NCBI GenBank assembly: GCA_022376465.1
Contig: JACDTU010000006.1
Coordinates: 744,001 to 808,000, forward strand
DNA: 64,000 nucleotides
Direction: 5' to 3'
From: Cubamyces lactineus
Taxonomy: Eukaryota; Basidiomycota; Agaricomycetes; Polyporales; Polyporaceae
Below the pieces are notes generated by a model. It did no database searches, was not told the origin of the DNA, and saw only the letters and a list, made by a program, of their open reading frames with translations. The translations under genes and the position numbers were made by a program. This document shows, piece after piece, positions 18,352-31,188 of the stretch (positions are counted from its first letter, which is position 1; each line of letters opens with the position of its first letter).

Positions 18352-19721
18352 TATGTCATGAATCTTGTGTCGCCTGCTAGGCCAAAATGGTAAGTCAGTG
18401 GGTAATACTGAATAGTACAAGTGAGATTAGGTTAGATCCTTCCATCCATGCATTATACTAGGTAGATGCCAGGTAGGTGAGTACTATTCCTGGCAGAATA
18501 CTTTTTTTGCTAAATAGTAATAGATATCAACATTTTGTAGGATTTCCGTTAATTGCATGGTGAGCTCACTCTTTGGACCAGTATTGCAGTAGGTTACATT
18601 GTGATTTAGAGTAGTAGACATCTGTATGACGCTGCCCCCACACTCAAAATATTATATATTAAATGCATAGCCCCCATGAGTGTAGCATGTCCTGCCTACT
18701 ACTGAATATCAATCCTGACCTGAAGAATACAAAATTACACGTCATGTAGGCTATAGATTGTCAAACTCTGCACAGCATTGCATAAACTACTGATCATTGA
18801 CAATGGTTGCCCTGAAAGGGGCTGTTTTCAATGCACGGGTAGGGTTTCCAGTGGGTGCTCAAGGGTTTTCAAGCAATTAGTGTTTTGTTGCAGTGCTACG
18901 CAGTATTTGCAGCAGTAGGCAGAGTTTGCCTACTTTTGTATATTTGTGCACCACTTTGCTGATGGATCACATGCCTCTTTTCTTTGCTTACTCATTGCAC
19001 TCTTCTCTTAGTACATTAGGAGAACATTCTTCACCTCTGCTCCTTAGTTGTTGTTCACTTACAGGCTCAAGATTCCTTTGTGTGGTTTACAGGTCACCCC
19101 CCAGCCCTCTAGGCTTAGAATTTTGTCAACAACACTTTTGCTAAATCACATGACAATTTGCTAGTTAATACAACAATTGGAGGCCATATATCAATGTTGT
19201 TAAAATTTAAATAATTACAGTATTTGGAGATGCCACAGTTTAGTGTTTATAGTTGGAATATGAAGTCACTCTTCTTTTATCTCATGACTTAATGTCCAGT
19301 GAATATGTTCAATCTGAGTTTATCACTATTTGACTTATAGATAGTCTGAGGTACAAATATGCACAGTCAAAAACTCTCAAAGAATCATATGTATTAGCTA
19401 AATTGTGAAACTCATGTTTGGTGGTTCCATGGGTTATGGAATTAAGTCTCTGCCTTGATCTAGGAACACTTAATTGTTGGGGTTACTAAAGCTCATGGGT
19501 TGTAAGGAATATGTGATAGGAGGGTGTCAAATGTGCATGAGGACCCAAAAATGCAATGAAAAATAAGAGTGTCTAAATGATGCTGGTGTACAGATGGTTA
19601 AGCTCTATGGTACCTGACCAATGCAAGTAATGACCGAATATAATTGTGGTATCAACACCCAAAAAAACAAGCCTTTCAAAAGCCTACCCTTATGCAGAAT
19701 TTCAAGAAGTCCACACCTTTA
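18352..19721. other. AT-rich decayed DNA, no gene
   Basis: Base composition drops clearly below that of the flanking genes. The sequence is rich in TpG/CpA words and has no long open frame with protein character. It looks like an old methylated and mutated repeat. It directly abuts the 3' end of the mannosyltransferase gene, whose last codons may come from it. Confidence 0.6.
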
Positions 19722-21978
19722 TCAGGGTTCCCAAAGGTTGTGATGCTTGCCGTAACTGCAGCAATCAATCACACATTCAATCTTAGGCCAAAAAATAACT
19801 ATGCACATTAGCTGATCATATACTAATAGCAATTTTGTACCCCGTACTGAAATCCATACATTATGACGAAAGTGTTTCCTCAAGCTCCCGATGAATCGAG
19901 AAAGACATCCGCCTCTGCGTCTTTGCCGCTCGTCTGCCACCAGTCGTTCTGTTCGCCGGATCAACATCAACATCTCCAAAAAGGCAACGACCACGTACCT
20001 CTGCTCTTGACACACAAAGTTATCAGGGGCACCCTCCCACTCATCCAACACATCCTGCCTCCCAACGTCCCTCTCCTCCTCACGATCTGGAGGACCGAAC
20101 AGATCCAGCGCAAGCTGGGTATGCGACACTCCCGCGTACGTCGTCACGCACCGCGGATTCACCAGAATCCGCGCAGCGAGGAAGACCGCGTTCGGGATGG
20201 TTAGCCGGGGTGTGTCTGCATCCCCATACGTTTCCGGCGGGTCAACGGCAGGCAAATCAGACGCGTCGTAATCTGAGCCGGCATTTGCGTCCGCATCGTC
20301 TTGCGGCTTGTCTGCTTGGCGGGGCGCAAGCTCCTCAGGCTCGACCGGCGCGCGCTTCTGCTGGCGCGGGGTCTCGGCGGCGGCTGCTGCTGCCACGTCA
20401 GGATCGAAAGCCTTCATGCCCTCCTTCGCCTTCCACACCCAGAGGTCCCGGCAGAACCATGCCTGCGTACTGTCGAGACAAGGTGCTTCAGGGTCGCGCT
20501 CAGGGATGTCGTCATGGCTCGCAGTCGTGTTAAAGTAATCGGTACCAGCACGATAGGCGATGCCTGCGTAGTAGGACTGCGCCGGGTCGACGACATGCGT
20601 GCCAGACTCGCAGCAGAAGACCTGGAAAGGAAGATGCTGAATGTAACGCTGAGCACTGGTGGTGTCGCGAGGAGGTACAGAGGTGAGCGAGGATTCTGAG
20701 ATGGCTGAAGACTTGGATTGACGGAATTGGTCGCCGTTGATATCCCGTGTGCGCCACCTAATGATCGAAATCAGTATGTTGCATACCAAAGAGTGATGAT
20801 ACAATAAAGGACGGCGCATGTAGCGAGGTCAGATACTTGCGGATATCGTCTGACCACATAATATCCGCATTGACTTACGGAGGAGCCAATGCGGAGCTCA
20901 TGCACAACACCGCAGCGTGGTCGCGCCGTCCTCACACCAACGTGACACGCGGAAATAACCAGAACGACATGGCGAGGAATACGCACCGGTCAGAGAAGAT
21001 GAAGAAGCCATTATGCTCCGCCCAATCCATGCCGCAGACCATAGCGGCCTCATTGACGATACTAACCTTGATGGTCTCCAGGATATCATTCGGACACGTA
21101 AAGCCCTTGAGCCAGATGACGCGGTGGAATTTGATGTTGCGTCGCTCATAGAGTTCATGCAGCGGCTCGAGCACGAGGTTGCGGGTATAAGCCTCCTCGA
21201 GCGGGTAGTATGCGGCGGAGGGGTCTTCTGTCATGCCAGGTATGCGCCTGATACGGAACGGGACACCCAGCAGAGTAAGCACAGCCTCGCACAGGTCGGT
21301 CAGAGTCTCCGTCGAGTCGGAAGAGTCGTAGTCGAGCATGGACACGAAAATGTTAGAGGGCCCGAGGCGTTTGGCGAGTTGCACGATGACAGCGAGCTGG
21401 TCGACGAGGAAGTGGTCAGCGGAATGGATGACCATCCCTACGTAGTAGAGATTGTTTTGGCGGGCAAGGTCCTCATACGCGTCCTCATACTTGTTCTGCC
21501 CGAATGGCCGTGTGAGTGTAGGGCAGAGAGCGGCGACCCAGCCGTTCAAGGTGAGGAGTTGCTCTATCGCCGACAGTACGGACTGCTCGTCCATATGGGA
21601 CGTTGCAGGGTCAAGGATACTGTGGATTGTTAACACGGAGTCTTCTGAGGGCGCAGAGTATACATACTATGGTTTCTGGAAGCGCTCCCAATAGTCCTGC
21701 ACACCGTCGTTGATCACCTCCGTGAATAGGTCCGGACGTTCGTCCCTGCCCATGCGGGCTTGCAGGAATTTGTGTTTCCTGGCATCAAGCTGCTTGTCGG
21801 CACCAGTGACAATGTCAAGAACGTTCTGTTTGCGGATTTCCTTCGGATCCGAGGGGCCATAGAGAGAAGCGACGGAGGCAGAGGAAGAAGGCGAAGAGAC
21901 GAGGACCTTGACGAGGAAGGCGAAGCCAGCGAGTGCAAGGACACGGAGGACGGTCCGTCTGCGGATGATGATAGCCAT
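19722..21978 (-). CDS. CAP59/CMT1-like alpha-1,3-mannosyltransferase (GT69)
   Basis: Exons complement 21978-21668, 21619-20987 and 20757-19722 (659 aa). A type II membrane anchor follows an arginine cluster at the N-terminus (MAIIIRRRTVLRVLALAG), placing the enzyme in the Golgi lumen. The body has the CAP59_mtransfer features: SMLDYDSSDSTETL (acidic DxD-type site), VIWLKGFTCPNDILE, MVCGMDWAE and near the end ILVNPRCVTTY. Family members transfer mannose in capsule or glycolipid synthesis in Cryptococcus; the substrate here is unknown. Intron 2 is 229 bp and could hide a small exon. The last 50 or so residues run into AT-rich repeat DNA and may not be ancestral. Shares a 357-bp promoter region with the OTC gene. 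Confidence 0.85.
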
Positions 21979-22335
21979 CCTGCTCAGCCTGTCAGTAGCA
22001 GCAGGGCTCCCGTGCGTTGCTATGGCCCAGCACTGAGCCTACGAGGACGGAAGAGAGGTGGAAGGCCGGAGGAAGTGGCGGTCAGAGACAACGTCGGCGA
22101 GCAGACTGGACTTGATTGGCAGACAGCTAGGCGCCCATAATCGACGTTAATGGCCTTAGACGCCTGAGCACGTGACACGGGCGCTCCATGGCACCCCCCT
22201 TGAAGTTGTTGCTTGCAGCTTGACAAGGCGTTCTGAGGTCCTGGGTGACTCGTCCGTGTCCTGACTCGCGTCTTTCAACGTCCTTCATTTCCTTACATAT
22301 ACATATCTCTTCCGTCTCTACTGACTGAGGGCATA
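21979..22335. promoter_or_regulatory. Divergent promoter region, mannosyltransferase / OTC
   Basis: A 357-bp space between two opposite start codons, necessarily holding both promoters. CT-rich tracts precede the OTC start (CATATCTCTTCCGTCTCTAC). No specific binding site is claimed. Confidence 0.6.
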
Positions 22336-23680
22336 ATGACTCTCACAAGGACTGTACCACATCTTATGACCCTGGCGGACCTGACGCCGGGTCAAATCCA
22401 GCGTATCATCCTCCACTCCTACTACCTCAAGCGCACATCCCTGCCATGGCTCGGACCGCAGTCGCGTACGTCGAAGGACACACCCAAGCTGCGCATGCCC
22501 TCCCAGTCTCTCTTCAACAAAACCATCGCTCTGCTCTTCTCCAAGCGGAGCACCCGGACGCGTCTTTCGGCAGAGACAGCGACCCTCCTTCTCGGTGGAC
22601 AGGCACTCTTCCTCGGCAAGGATGACATCCAACTCGGAGTGAACGAGACCGTCCGCGACTCGGCAAGAGTCATTGGAGGCATGTGCCAAGGCATCTTCGC
22701 CCGCGTCGGAGACCACGAGGAAATTGAAGTACGTCTCTACTTCCACGTTGAAACGCTTTATCAATTTGACTGACATCGACGCTCAGGAACTGGCGCGGTA
22801 CTCTCCTGTCCCAGTCCTCAACGCGCTTTCCTCCCTCTGGCATCCCACTCAAGTCCTGGCCGACCTGCTGACGCTGAATGAGAACGCTCACCTCTTCGAC
22901 CCCAGCTTGGACCCTGGCCCGGAAGCTACAGGAGCGTATAAGCAAAGGTACCGCAAGATGCAGGAGGTCCGTCCGCTCACAGTCGCGTACGTCGGCGACT
23001 CGGCGAACGTCCTGCACGACATGCTAGTGACGTACCCTCGTCTGGGACACAAACTACGTGTTGCGAGCCCGGATAACGAAAAATACCGTGCACCGAAGCC
23101 TGTGTGGGATCGTGTAGTTCAGCTTGGGTGTGACAAGGGCATCCATTGGACTAGCGATCCACGGGAGGCCGTCCACGGCGCCGACCTTGTCGTCACGGAT
23201 ACCTGGTGAGTAGGAGGTGCGTGTGCTACGTAGGCTACTGATTGACGTCGCGTAGGATCTCGATGGGCCAGGAAGCGGAGAAGGAGCAGCGGCTAAAGGA
23301 CTTCAAGGGCTACCAAGTAACAGAGGCACTATGCCGGGAAGGAGGGGCTAAGCCAGACTGGAAGTTCATGCACTGTCTCCCTCGGAAGCAGGACGAGGTG
23401 GACGACGAGGTTCGTCCGCTCGGATACGGGTCGAGTATAGAGATGTGCTGATTTGTGCGCATGGAAATAGGTGTTCTACGGGCCGCGGTCGCTGGTGTTC
23501 GAGGAGTCGGACAACCGAAAGTGGACCATCATGGCGATGTTCGAGTGCGTTCTGGCGATAATTCTCATGGGATACGGATGAGTCGAATGCTGATCACGGA
23601 TCTGTTTGATTAGCCTTCTGTTCGGAAAGTGGTCCTTGCTGGCTCGCCCGGGAGAGACGGCGGAGATGGGGTCGGAATGA
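22336..23680 (+). CDS. Ornithine carbamoyltransferase
   Basis: Exons 22336-22728, 22787-23205, 23256-23409, 23471-23544 and 23614-23680 (368 aa). Transfers the carbamoyl group to ornithine to form citrulline in arginine synthesis. It has the carbamoyl-phosphate motif STRTR (72-76), the ornithine/active-site HCLP (310-313) and the N-terminal [13 protein letters not shown] typical of the family. The start ATG has A at -3. In many fungi the enzyme is mitochondrial, but only about eight residues precede the conserved core, so no import presequence is visible. Either the enzyme is cytosolic, as in baker's yeast, or an upstream exon was missed. Intron donors GTTCGT and GTGCGT are non-consensus but preserve the frame. 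Confidence 0.93.
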
Positions 23681-24126
23681 GGGCCGAAAGGGGGGATAGG
23701 AAGGCGCAAGGTGGGGGTTCGGACGGCGCGCACGTTGGCTAGGTAGAGATAGGGCGCGGGTAGCATAATCTACGGAGTAATGCTGGCACAGGACGATCTG
23801 CCTCTGGCGGACGATCGTCGGGGACGTGGATGGTATGTCTTGGGCGTATGTTGGCGTGAATATTTCCTGGAAAGGCTAGAAGGGGCCACGTGCCTTGAAT
23901 GACGTCTCTGGAATGCGGGGTAGCGCCCGTGCGAGTGGATCGAACGCGTCCTCTTCATCTTCATCTTCATCTCCTCCTCCTCCTCCTTCCCCATTCCTCC
24001 TCCCCCACCCCGCTCCATACCTCCCCACCTCCGTTCTCGCACACGACCCCTGCGCTTTCCCCGCATCTCTTCTTCCCCACCTCTTCCGCTTTCCAATCTC
24101 ATCTCATCCGCCGACCCACTTTCAAC
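23681..24126. other. Intergenic region upstream of glycogen synthase
   Basis: 446 bp. The last 190 bp are a strong pyrimidine tract (CTTCATCTTCATCTCCTCC and similar) running to the glycogen synthase ATG, a pattern common in promoters and 5' UTRs of highly expressed fungal genes. No gene. Confidence 0.6.
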
Positions 24127-27100
24127 ATGTCTGAAATTAAACGCGACGTACGCAACCCCCTCCTCTTCGAGTGCGCCTGGGAGGTCGCGAACAAGGTCGG
24201 AGGAATCTACACCGTCATCAAGACAAAGGTCCCCGTCACAGTCTCAGAGTATGGCGACCGCTACACCCTCATCGGCCCCCTCTCCTACAAGACCGCCCCC
24301 ATGGAGGTCGAGGCCCAGGAGCCCAAAGACCCCCATCTAGCCGCTACCCTAGACAGCATGCGCGCAGCAGGTGTCAAGATCCTCTACGGTCGCTGGCTCA
24401 TCGAAGGCGCCCCCAACGTCCTCCTTTTCGACACCGGTAGCCAGTACTCCCGCCTCGACGAATGGAAGGGCGACCTCTGGAACCTCGCAGGCATCCCCAC
24501 CCCGCCCAACGATCACGAAACCAACGAAACCATCGTCTTTGGCTATATTGTTGCCTGGTTCCTCGGCGAGGTACGTCCTCTTCTGAACCCGGCCTCGATT
24601 CCTTGATTGCTGGTGGCGCTTCCCGATCGCGCTGCTGAACGTATATGCACCCCGTCCCACACCTCCGCCCGCGGGGTACCCCATTCTCATCTGTGCGCTC
24701 CCCAATCGCTGGCTATCAGTCCCGTCCAGAAGTCAGCCACGCAGCCAGTGGGATGGTCCGTTCCTTTCAATCTGCTCGCGCGACGCGCTCATGACACAAC
24801 ATTACGCGCGTTCTGCCCCATTTGCCGCGCAGAGCAACCCGTGTCCCTCGTTTGTGAAGGTCCTCCCGGACAATCCCCCCATCTCTGCGCGGGGTCTCCT
24901 TTTAGGGCGAACACTCCCATCAGGAATCGCACGTCAGAATGGTGTTGCCTCTCTAGAATGCTCGGCATTTCAAACCGTGCGAGCCCTTCACTTCATAGAT
25001 TGCACCATCCAAATCATCAGTCCTGAAAGGGTGTCTTCCGAAAGTTCACTACTCCACTTTCATCTGTCCTCTGCGCAGGGCATTTTATCAGCATTCGTCC
25101 AATTGCACGCCGCCCATTACTTATTGACGCGTTCGCTAACGCTTCTTCACTCAGTACGTCGCGCGGCAACTTGACAAGGCAGTCATCGCGCACTTCCACG
25201 AATGGCAGGCCGGTCTCGCGATTCCCCTGTGCCGTAAGCGGCATATCGACGTCACGACCGTATTCACAACCCATGCGACTCTGCTCGGTCGGTACCTCTG
25301 CGCGGGTTCCGTCGATTTCTACAACAATCTGCAGTACTTCGACGTTGATCACGAAGCGGGCAAGCGCGGTATCTACCATCGGTATTGCATTGAACGCTCT
25401 TCGGCGCACTGCGCCGATGTATTCACGACCGTATCGCATATCACGGCGTACGAGAGCGAGCACTTGCTCAAGCGCAAGCCTGATGGCGTCCTACCGAATG
25501 GCCTGAATGTGGTCAAGTTCCAAGCAATGCATGAGTTCCAGAACCTGCACTCGACTGCGAAAGCGAAGATCAACGACTTCATCCGCGGCCACTTTTACGG
25601 TCACTATGATTTCGACCTCGACAACACCCTCTACGTGAGTTATGCACTTTTGAATCTCGCTAGTCTGCGCTAATGGCTCTGCAGATGTTCACGGCGGGTC
25701 GCTACGAGTACCGCAACAAGGGTGTCGACATGTTCATCGAGTCGCTTGCGCGTGCGTCCTCTAAAGACTACAAACGGCGTCACTCGCACTGACTCGCAAT
25801 CCAGGTCTGAACTTCCGACTCAAGAAATCGGGTTCCAAGGTCACCGCCATCGCTTTTATCATCATGCCCGCTGCCACACACTCGTACACTATCGACGCGC
25901 TGAAGGGCCAGGCAGTCACGAAACAGCTTCATGATACGGTCACTGAGATCCAGAACCGCATTGGCGCACGCCTCTTCGAACATGCTATGAGCTCAAACGG
26001 GTGCGTCTTTATTTACGACTCGTACATACGCGTTCTAACAACCATTCAGCGAGCACGGGACTTTGCCAACTCCGGATGACCTGCTCTCTGACGAAGACAA
26101 GGTATTGCTGAAGCGTCGTATCTTCGCTCTCAAGCGCAACATGCTACCACCTGTAACGACGCACAACATGGCCGACGACGCCAACGACCCGATCCTCAAC
26201 CAAATTCGTCGCGTGCAGCTATTCAACCACTCGTCGGACCGCGTAAAGATCATCTTCCATCCCGACTTCTTGAACAGCAACAACCCCATCCTAGGGCTCG
26301 ACTACGAGGAGTTCGTGCGTGGTTGCCATCTTGGCGTGTTCCCCAGCTACTACGAGCCATGGGGATATACTCCAGCAGAGTGCACAGTGGTGAGTAGCGC
26401 TTCAGCTTCTATGGAACCGTTCAAGGCTGATTGCGCCGAAGATGGGTATCCCTTCAGCTACGACGAACTTGTCTGGCTTCGGCTGCTTCATCCAAGACCT
26501 CATCGAGCGCCCGCAAGACGAAGGCATCTACATCGTCGACCGTCGTTCCCAATCCGTCGAGGACTCCGTGAACCAGCTCACCGACTACATGTTCTCGTTC
26601 ACACAGAAGACGCGGCGGCAGCGCATCAACCAGCGCAACCGCGTCGAACGTCTCTCGCCTCTGCTTGATTGGAAGAACCTCGGCATCGAGTACTCGAAGG
26701 CGCGCCAACTCGCGCTGCGTCGCGCGTATCCCGATGCGTTCTATGGCCCTGGCGGTGAGGGCGACGAGGAAGAGCTCGATATCGGCATGGAGCGTATGAC
26801 GTTGCCCATTAGTGTGCCCGCAAGCCCGCGGTTCAGGATGTCGGGCATCGCGACCCCCGGCGATATCGGCACGCTCACAGAAGAGGTATGCCGGCGATAT
26901 AATCTCCATGCATACGCGTTACTCATTTATGCTCTTCAGATGCAAGCTCTTGGTACGAGTGACTACCGTGGCTTCAACTGGCCCGCCTCACAGGAAGACG
27001 AAGATGAAGGCTACCCATTGTACGCATATATCTTGGTCGGAACCTCCTGAACCCGACGCTGACATTCTTGTGTTTCTCCCAGCCCGCTAGTCATGAAGGT

Positions 27101-27263
27101 GCGCTCCCGCGCGAACTCGGTCATGTCAGGTGCGAGCACCCCTGGTGGTGGCCGCTCGAAGAGCCTGAGCGAGGGCGACCTGCGCAAGGCGGATGCTGCA
27201 CTCAGCAACGTCAACGAGGCGCAATCGGCAACGAACGGTGTCAACGGTGTGAATGGCCACTAG
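24127..27263 (+). CDS. Glycogen synthase (GT3)
   Basis: Exons 24127-24570, 25155-25634, 25685-25751, 25805-26000, 26050-26389, 26442-26885, 26940-27019 and 27083-27263 (743 aa). Adds glucose from UDP-glucose to glycogen in the cytosol. The N-terminal UDP-glucose loop NKVGGIYTV starts at residue 22. [18 protein letters not shown] and the catalytic ExxxxxxxE in [10 protein letters not shown] are present, followed by [16 protein letters not shown]. The C-terminal tail is Ser/Arg-rich ([10 protein letters not shown]), where family members are phosphorylated. Intron 1 is 583 bp, about ten times the local norm. The intron 5 acceptor reads GAAG. The protein is full length and looks functional. Confidence 0.95.
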
Positions 27264-27779
27264 AACAACGACAATATGTACAACGACAAAGACGTAACAA
27301 CGCGAGTACGACTGACGATTATTTCAACTCCTTGAGATGCCCATGCGATTTCAAAAGGGAACGGACGGGAAGAAGGGAATGGGTGGGTACTTGCAGGTGT
27401 TTTCACGCTGGCGAGTTCGAAGTAGGAGGATCATCGGATAGGCCGCGGACGATTACGATTTCTCTGTAGTAGCGTATATGTCATGTAGGCCCCTGCCAAT
27501 GTTGTCTGTCTGTTTCAGAATGCATACAAACATCTCACTTTCTTGCCTTCATCCTCTGTTTCCTCAAGACGATATAGATTGAGCGCTTACCCCTCGATCA
27601 CTTTTACCAAAACGGTAGGTGATCGTCGGAGGCGCCCATGAAAGTTGCTGGGCCAGAATTTTGGACTCGTACGTCGAGCGGACCACCGAGCTCGCTGCAC
27701 TCTCGTTCTTCCTCCCCAGCCGACACAACGACAGGCGGTACCTCCTGAGCTTTGAGGGTGCGCCTCAAGTTCTCCGACA
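27264..27779. other. Intergenic, glycogen synthase to Noc1
   Basis: 516 bp containing the 3' end of glycogen synthase and the promoter of the Noc1/Mak21 gene. The Noc1 frame stays open upstream of its ATG for some distance, so a longer N-terminus from upstream exons is possible. Nothing else seen. Confidence 0.5.
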
Positions 27780-30700
27780 ATGGTAGCCTCCTACATCGTT
27801 CCGCCCACGCCGACGTGGTACACGGCCGTGCCCCCGCTCGAGCCCAAAGCCGACCTCCCCGCCCCGTCCGCATCGCAGCTCACGTCGCTCACCGAGCGCG
27901 CGGCCGCGCTCCTCAAGGGAGACGCCGAGCGATACCAGGCCCAGTCCACCACGCAGTCTGCGTCCGATGCGCACTTTATCAAGACCGTGCTCGCGACGGG
28001 TACGCTCTCCGATCGGCTCAGCGCGCTCACGCTGCTCGTCCAGGCGAGCCCGGTGCACAACACCTCTGCTCTGGAGAGCTTGCGCTCGATGGCGCAGCGG
28101 GGACGCGCGAAGGGTGGACGCGATGAGGGCTTGAAGGCTGTCCGTTGCGTGGTCGATTGGTGGGTGGGCGGAGGAGGTCCTGGCAGGAAGCTCAAGTGTG
28201 TCCTCAGCAATTTCTCCTTACTTTGCTGTCGAGTCTAACTTGTGTTTACTATGCTAGATACTTCCGTGACCAACCACTGCTTCACCCAAAAGTAGACGAT
28301 GCCCACTTACTCATGTGGTACTTCGAAGACTGGCTCAAGAAATACTTCTTCTCCATCCTTCAAATACTTGAGACTTTCTCTCTCGACCCGCTTACTTACG
28401 TCCGTACACAAACGCTCGCCTTCCTCTCCACCCTCCTCCGCGCTCAGCCGGAGCAGGAACAGAACCTTCTCCGGTTGCTCGTTAACAAGCTCGTGCGTCG
28501 CGCATTTTCTCTCAGTGTACACGGACAGCTGAATTCCTACTAGGGCGACACCGAAAAAGCCGTATGTTCGCGTGCATCATACCACCTCCTACAAATCCTC
28601 CAAGCGCATCCTGCGATGAAAGGAGTAATCGTGCGCGAGGTCCGCTCCCTCATTTTCCGCCTTCCAGCCACTACCGCTGCGCAAGCTGCACCTACTAAAC
28701 CCGAGAACAAACACATCCGTTTCGACGATGCGGACTCGTCCTCGTCGAAGAGCAAGCCGAAGAAGGATGCCGCGGTGACGGATGGCCCTCAATCACGCTG
28801 GAACACGCACGCATGGTATTACTCCGCCGTCACCTTGAACCAGATCGTGCTCACCCCGACAGCCGCGGATCGCACCGTGGCGCGCCTGCTTGTCGACATG
28901 TACTTCGAGATGTTCGAGGAAATTCTTGGATCCAAGGGTGACGAGAACGATAGTGATCACGAAGGGGATGCCAAAGAGGACAAGGCGTCGAGCAAGGCTG
29001 TGAAGGGCAAGGGCAAGGGTAAGGGCCCGCCGAAAGACAAGAAGAAAAAGAAGGCCAAAGAGGTCAAGGGTGCTGCCGGCTTCGCCGAAGTGGAGGACTC
29101 CTCGTCTCGCCTCATGGGTGCGATCCTCACTGGTGTCAACCGTGCCCTGCCTTTTGCGCAGATGCACTTGAGCAGCGATAGCTCCGCTGTGTAAGCATGA
29201 CTGTAATTTACGGGTTGTTGAACGTTGCTGATGATTGCTTAGGTTCCAAAAACATATTGACACACTGTTCCGGATCACGCATACATCCACCTTCAACATC
29301 TCCCTCCAAGCGCTCACGCTCATCCTCCAAATATCCACCACCCTTTCTTCTCCCGACAACAAGCCATCTACGTCTAACCAGTCATCAGCCTTCTCCACGT
29401 CTCTACGCGATCGATTCTACCGTGCACTATATGCGTCACTCATCGACCCTCGTTTGGGCACCTCGAACAAGCAGGCGCTGTACTTGAACTTATTGTTCAA
29501 GGCGCTGAAGGCGGACCACGATGCGCAGCGTGCAGCAGCTTTCGTGCGTCGGTTCGTGCAAGTGCTTGCCAGCGGCGTCGGGGCTGGCGGTGCGATCGAG
29601 TTCGTCGCTGGTGGCTTGTACTTACTCGGCGAGGTTGGTACTCTTCTTCACATTGCATTCGCAGGTCCACTCATAATCGGCCTGCCATAGCTCTTCAGCA
29701 CTACGCCCTCCTTGAAGCAGCTTCTTAGCACCTCCAAGTCAAAGGCGACACCCCCTCCTGATGCACCAACATACGACCCCCGCAAGAGAGACCCTCAATA
29801 CTCACATGCATTCGCAACGCCTATGTACGAGCTCGTACGTGACATACTGTTTCCACTACTTCTGCCCTACGGAATGCTCATTGAGTTGCCTCACAGCTTC
29901 CGCTACTCAACCATTATCACCCGACGGTCTCTTTACACGCCCGCCAACTGTTCACTTCTTCGCCCATTACCGGCTCACCCGACCTCTCCCTCAACACGCT
30001 CTCCCACTTCCTCGACCGCTTCGTCTACAAGAACCCCAAAAAGCCCAAGCCCAAAGGCTCCAGCGCGATGCAGCCCGCAGCCTCCGACGGCGCCAAGGGC
30101 GTCACGCTCGTCAAGGGCGAGGTCGCCGGACTCGGCGTGCCTGTCAACGACGAGCGGTTCTGGAAACGGCGGGTGGAGGACATCCCCGTCGACCAGCGCT
30201 TCTTCCACACGTACTTCACGCGCAAGGCGGAGAAGGAGCGCCAAAAGGCTGCGAAGGTCAGCAAGCGCAAAGGACACGGCGGCGAGTCGGACTCCGAGAT
30301 GGAGGAGCCCTCAGACGAAGAAGATAACGGAAGTGAGTCGGAGGCGCGAGCGGAGGAGGAAGAGGAAGACGAGGGCAGTGAAAGCGAAGATGGCGGGTTC
30401 GACTTGTCAAGCAAGGGGCAGAAAGCGGCTCCCGCCGACAGCGACGAGGAGGAAGATAGTGACGCAGAGGAGGCAGAAATCTGGAAGGTACGTCTCAAGC
30501 ATATGCAACACCCGATAGTCAAGTATCTGATGAGCTTCTCTATAGGCGATGAAGGCGACTATGCCTGCAGAACTTGAGGATGACGACCTCATGGAGGACA
30601 GCGAAGAAGAGGATGACGTCCCATCCGATCTCGATGCGCTTGACTCTGATGACGAAGAGGAGGCAGAGGAGGATGCCGCTAAAGCATCTGAAGAAGACGA

Positions 30701-31019
30701 TGAAGACGCAGAGGCCGATGACGACGCATTCTCGCTCGCCGAAGGCTCTGACGCGGATGACCTGCTTCCTCTCGATGCGGAAGTCCCCATGGGGCTCATC
30801 GACTATGACGGGTCGGACGCTGGCTCAGAAAGCGAAGCAGAGGACGCTGACGAGGCGTGGGGCGGTATCGCGTCGAAGCAGCAGGACAAGGGCAAGCGGA
30901 AACGCGACGAAAAGGAAAGTAAGAAGGCGCAACGGAAGAAGCTGCGCTCCCTCCCGACGTTCGCGAGCTACGAGGACTATGCGAAGATGATCGAGGACGG
31001 TCCGGAAGATAACATCTAG
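27780..31019 (+). CDS. Noc1/Mak21 ribosome biogenesis factor (CBF/Mak21 family)
   Basis: Exons 27780-28195, 28258-28492, 28544-29190, 29243-29633, 29691-29834, 29897-30487 and 30546-31019 (965 aa). In yeast Mak21 acts with Noc2 in nucleolar 60S pre-ribosome assembly and export. Visible features are helical repeats with LLRLLVNKLGD, the CBF domain from about residue 500 (LYASLIDPRLG) to about 720 (VDQRFFHTYFTRKAEKE), a Lys-rich patch (KGKGKGKGPPKDKKKKK), two long acidic Asp/Glu/Ser runs and the C-terminal FASYEDYAKMI shared by the family. The start may be internal, as homologues often have more N-terminal sequence. Converges with the GMC gene (169 bp between stops). Confidence 0.92.
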
Positions 31020-31188
31020 GCGTAGTTCTATATGACCGATATGATATCTTGTATCACGCACCCTCACAATACGGGACATTCCGTGCAGCACCCTTTCCTC
31101 AAGCCGAGATCTGCTGATCTATAGTGAAGCGTCGATAGCACAAGCAGTTCTTTGTCCAACATCAATATACCAATAACGTGAGTACATT

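Noticed and set aside
20758..20986. Possible extra exon inside the 229-bp intron 2 of the mannosyltransferase
   Set aside because: A GTAAGT occurs inside, but the frames on offer do not match the family, and direct joining keeps the reading frame and the expected sequence.
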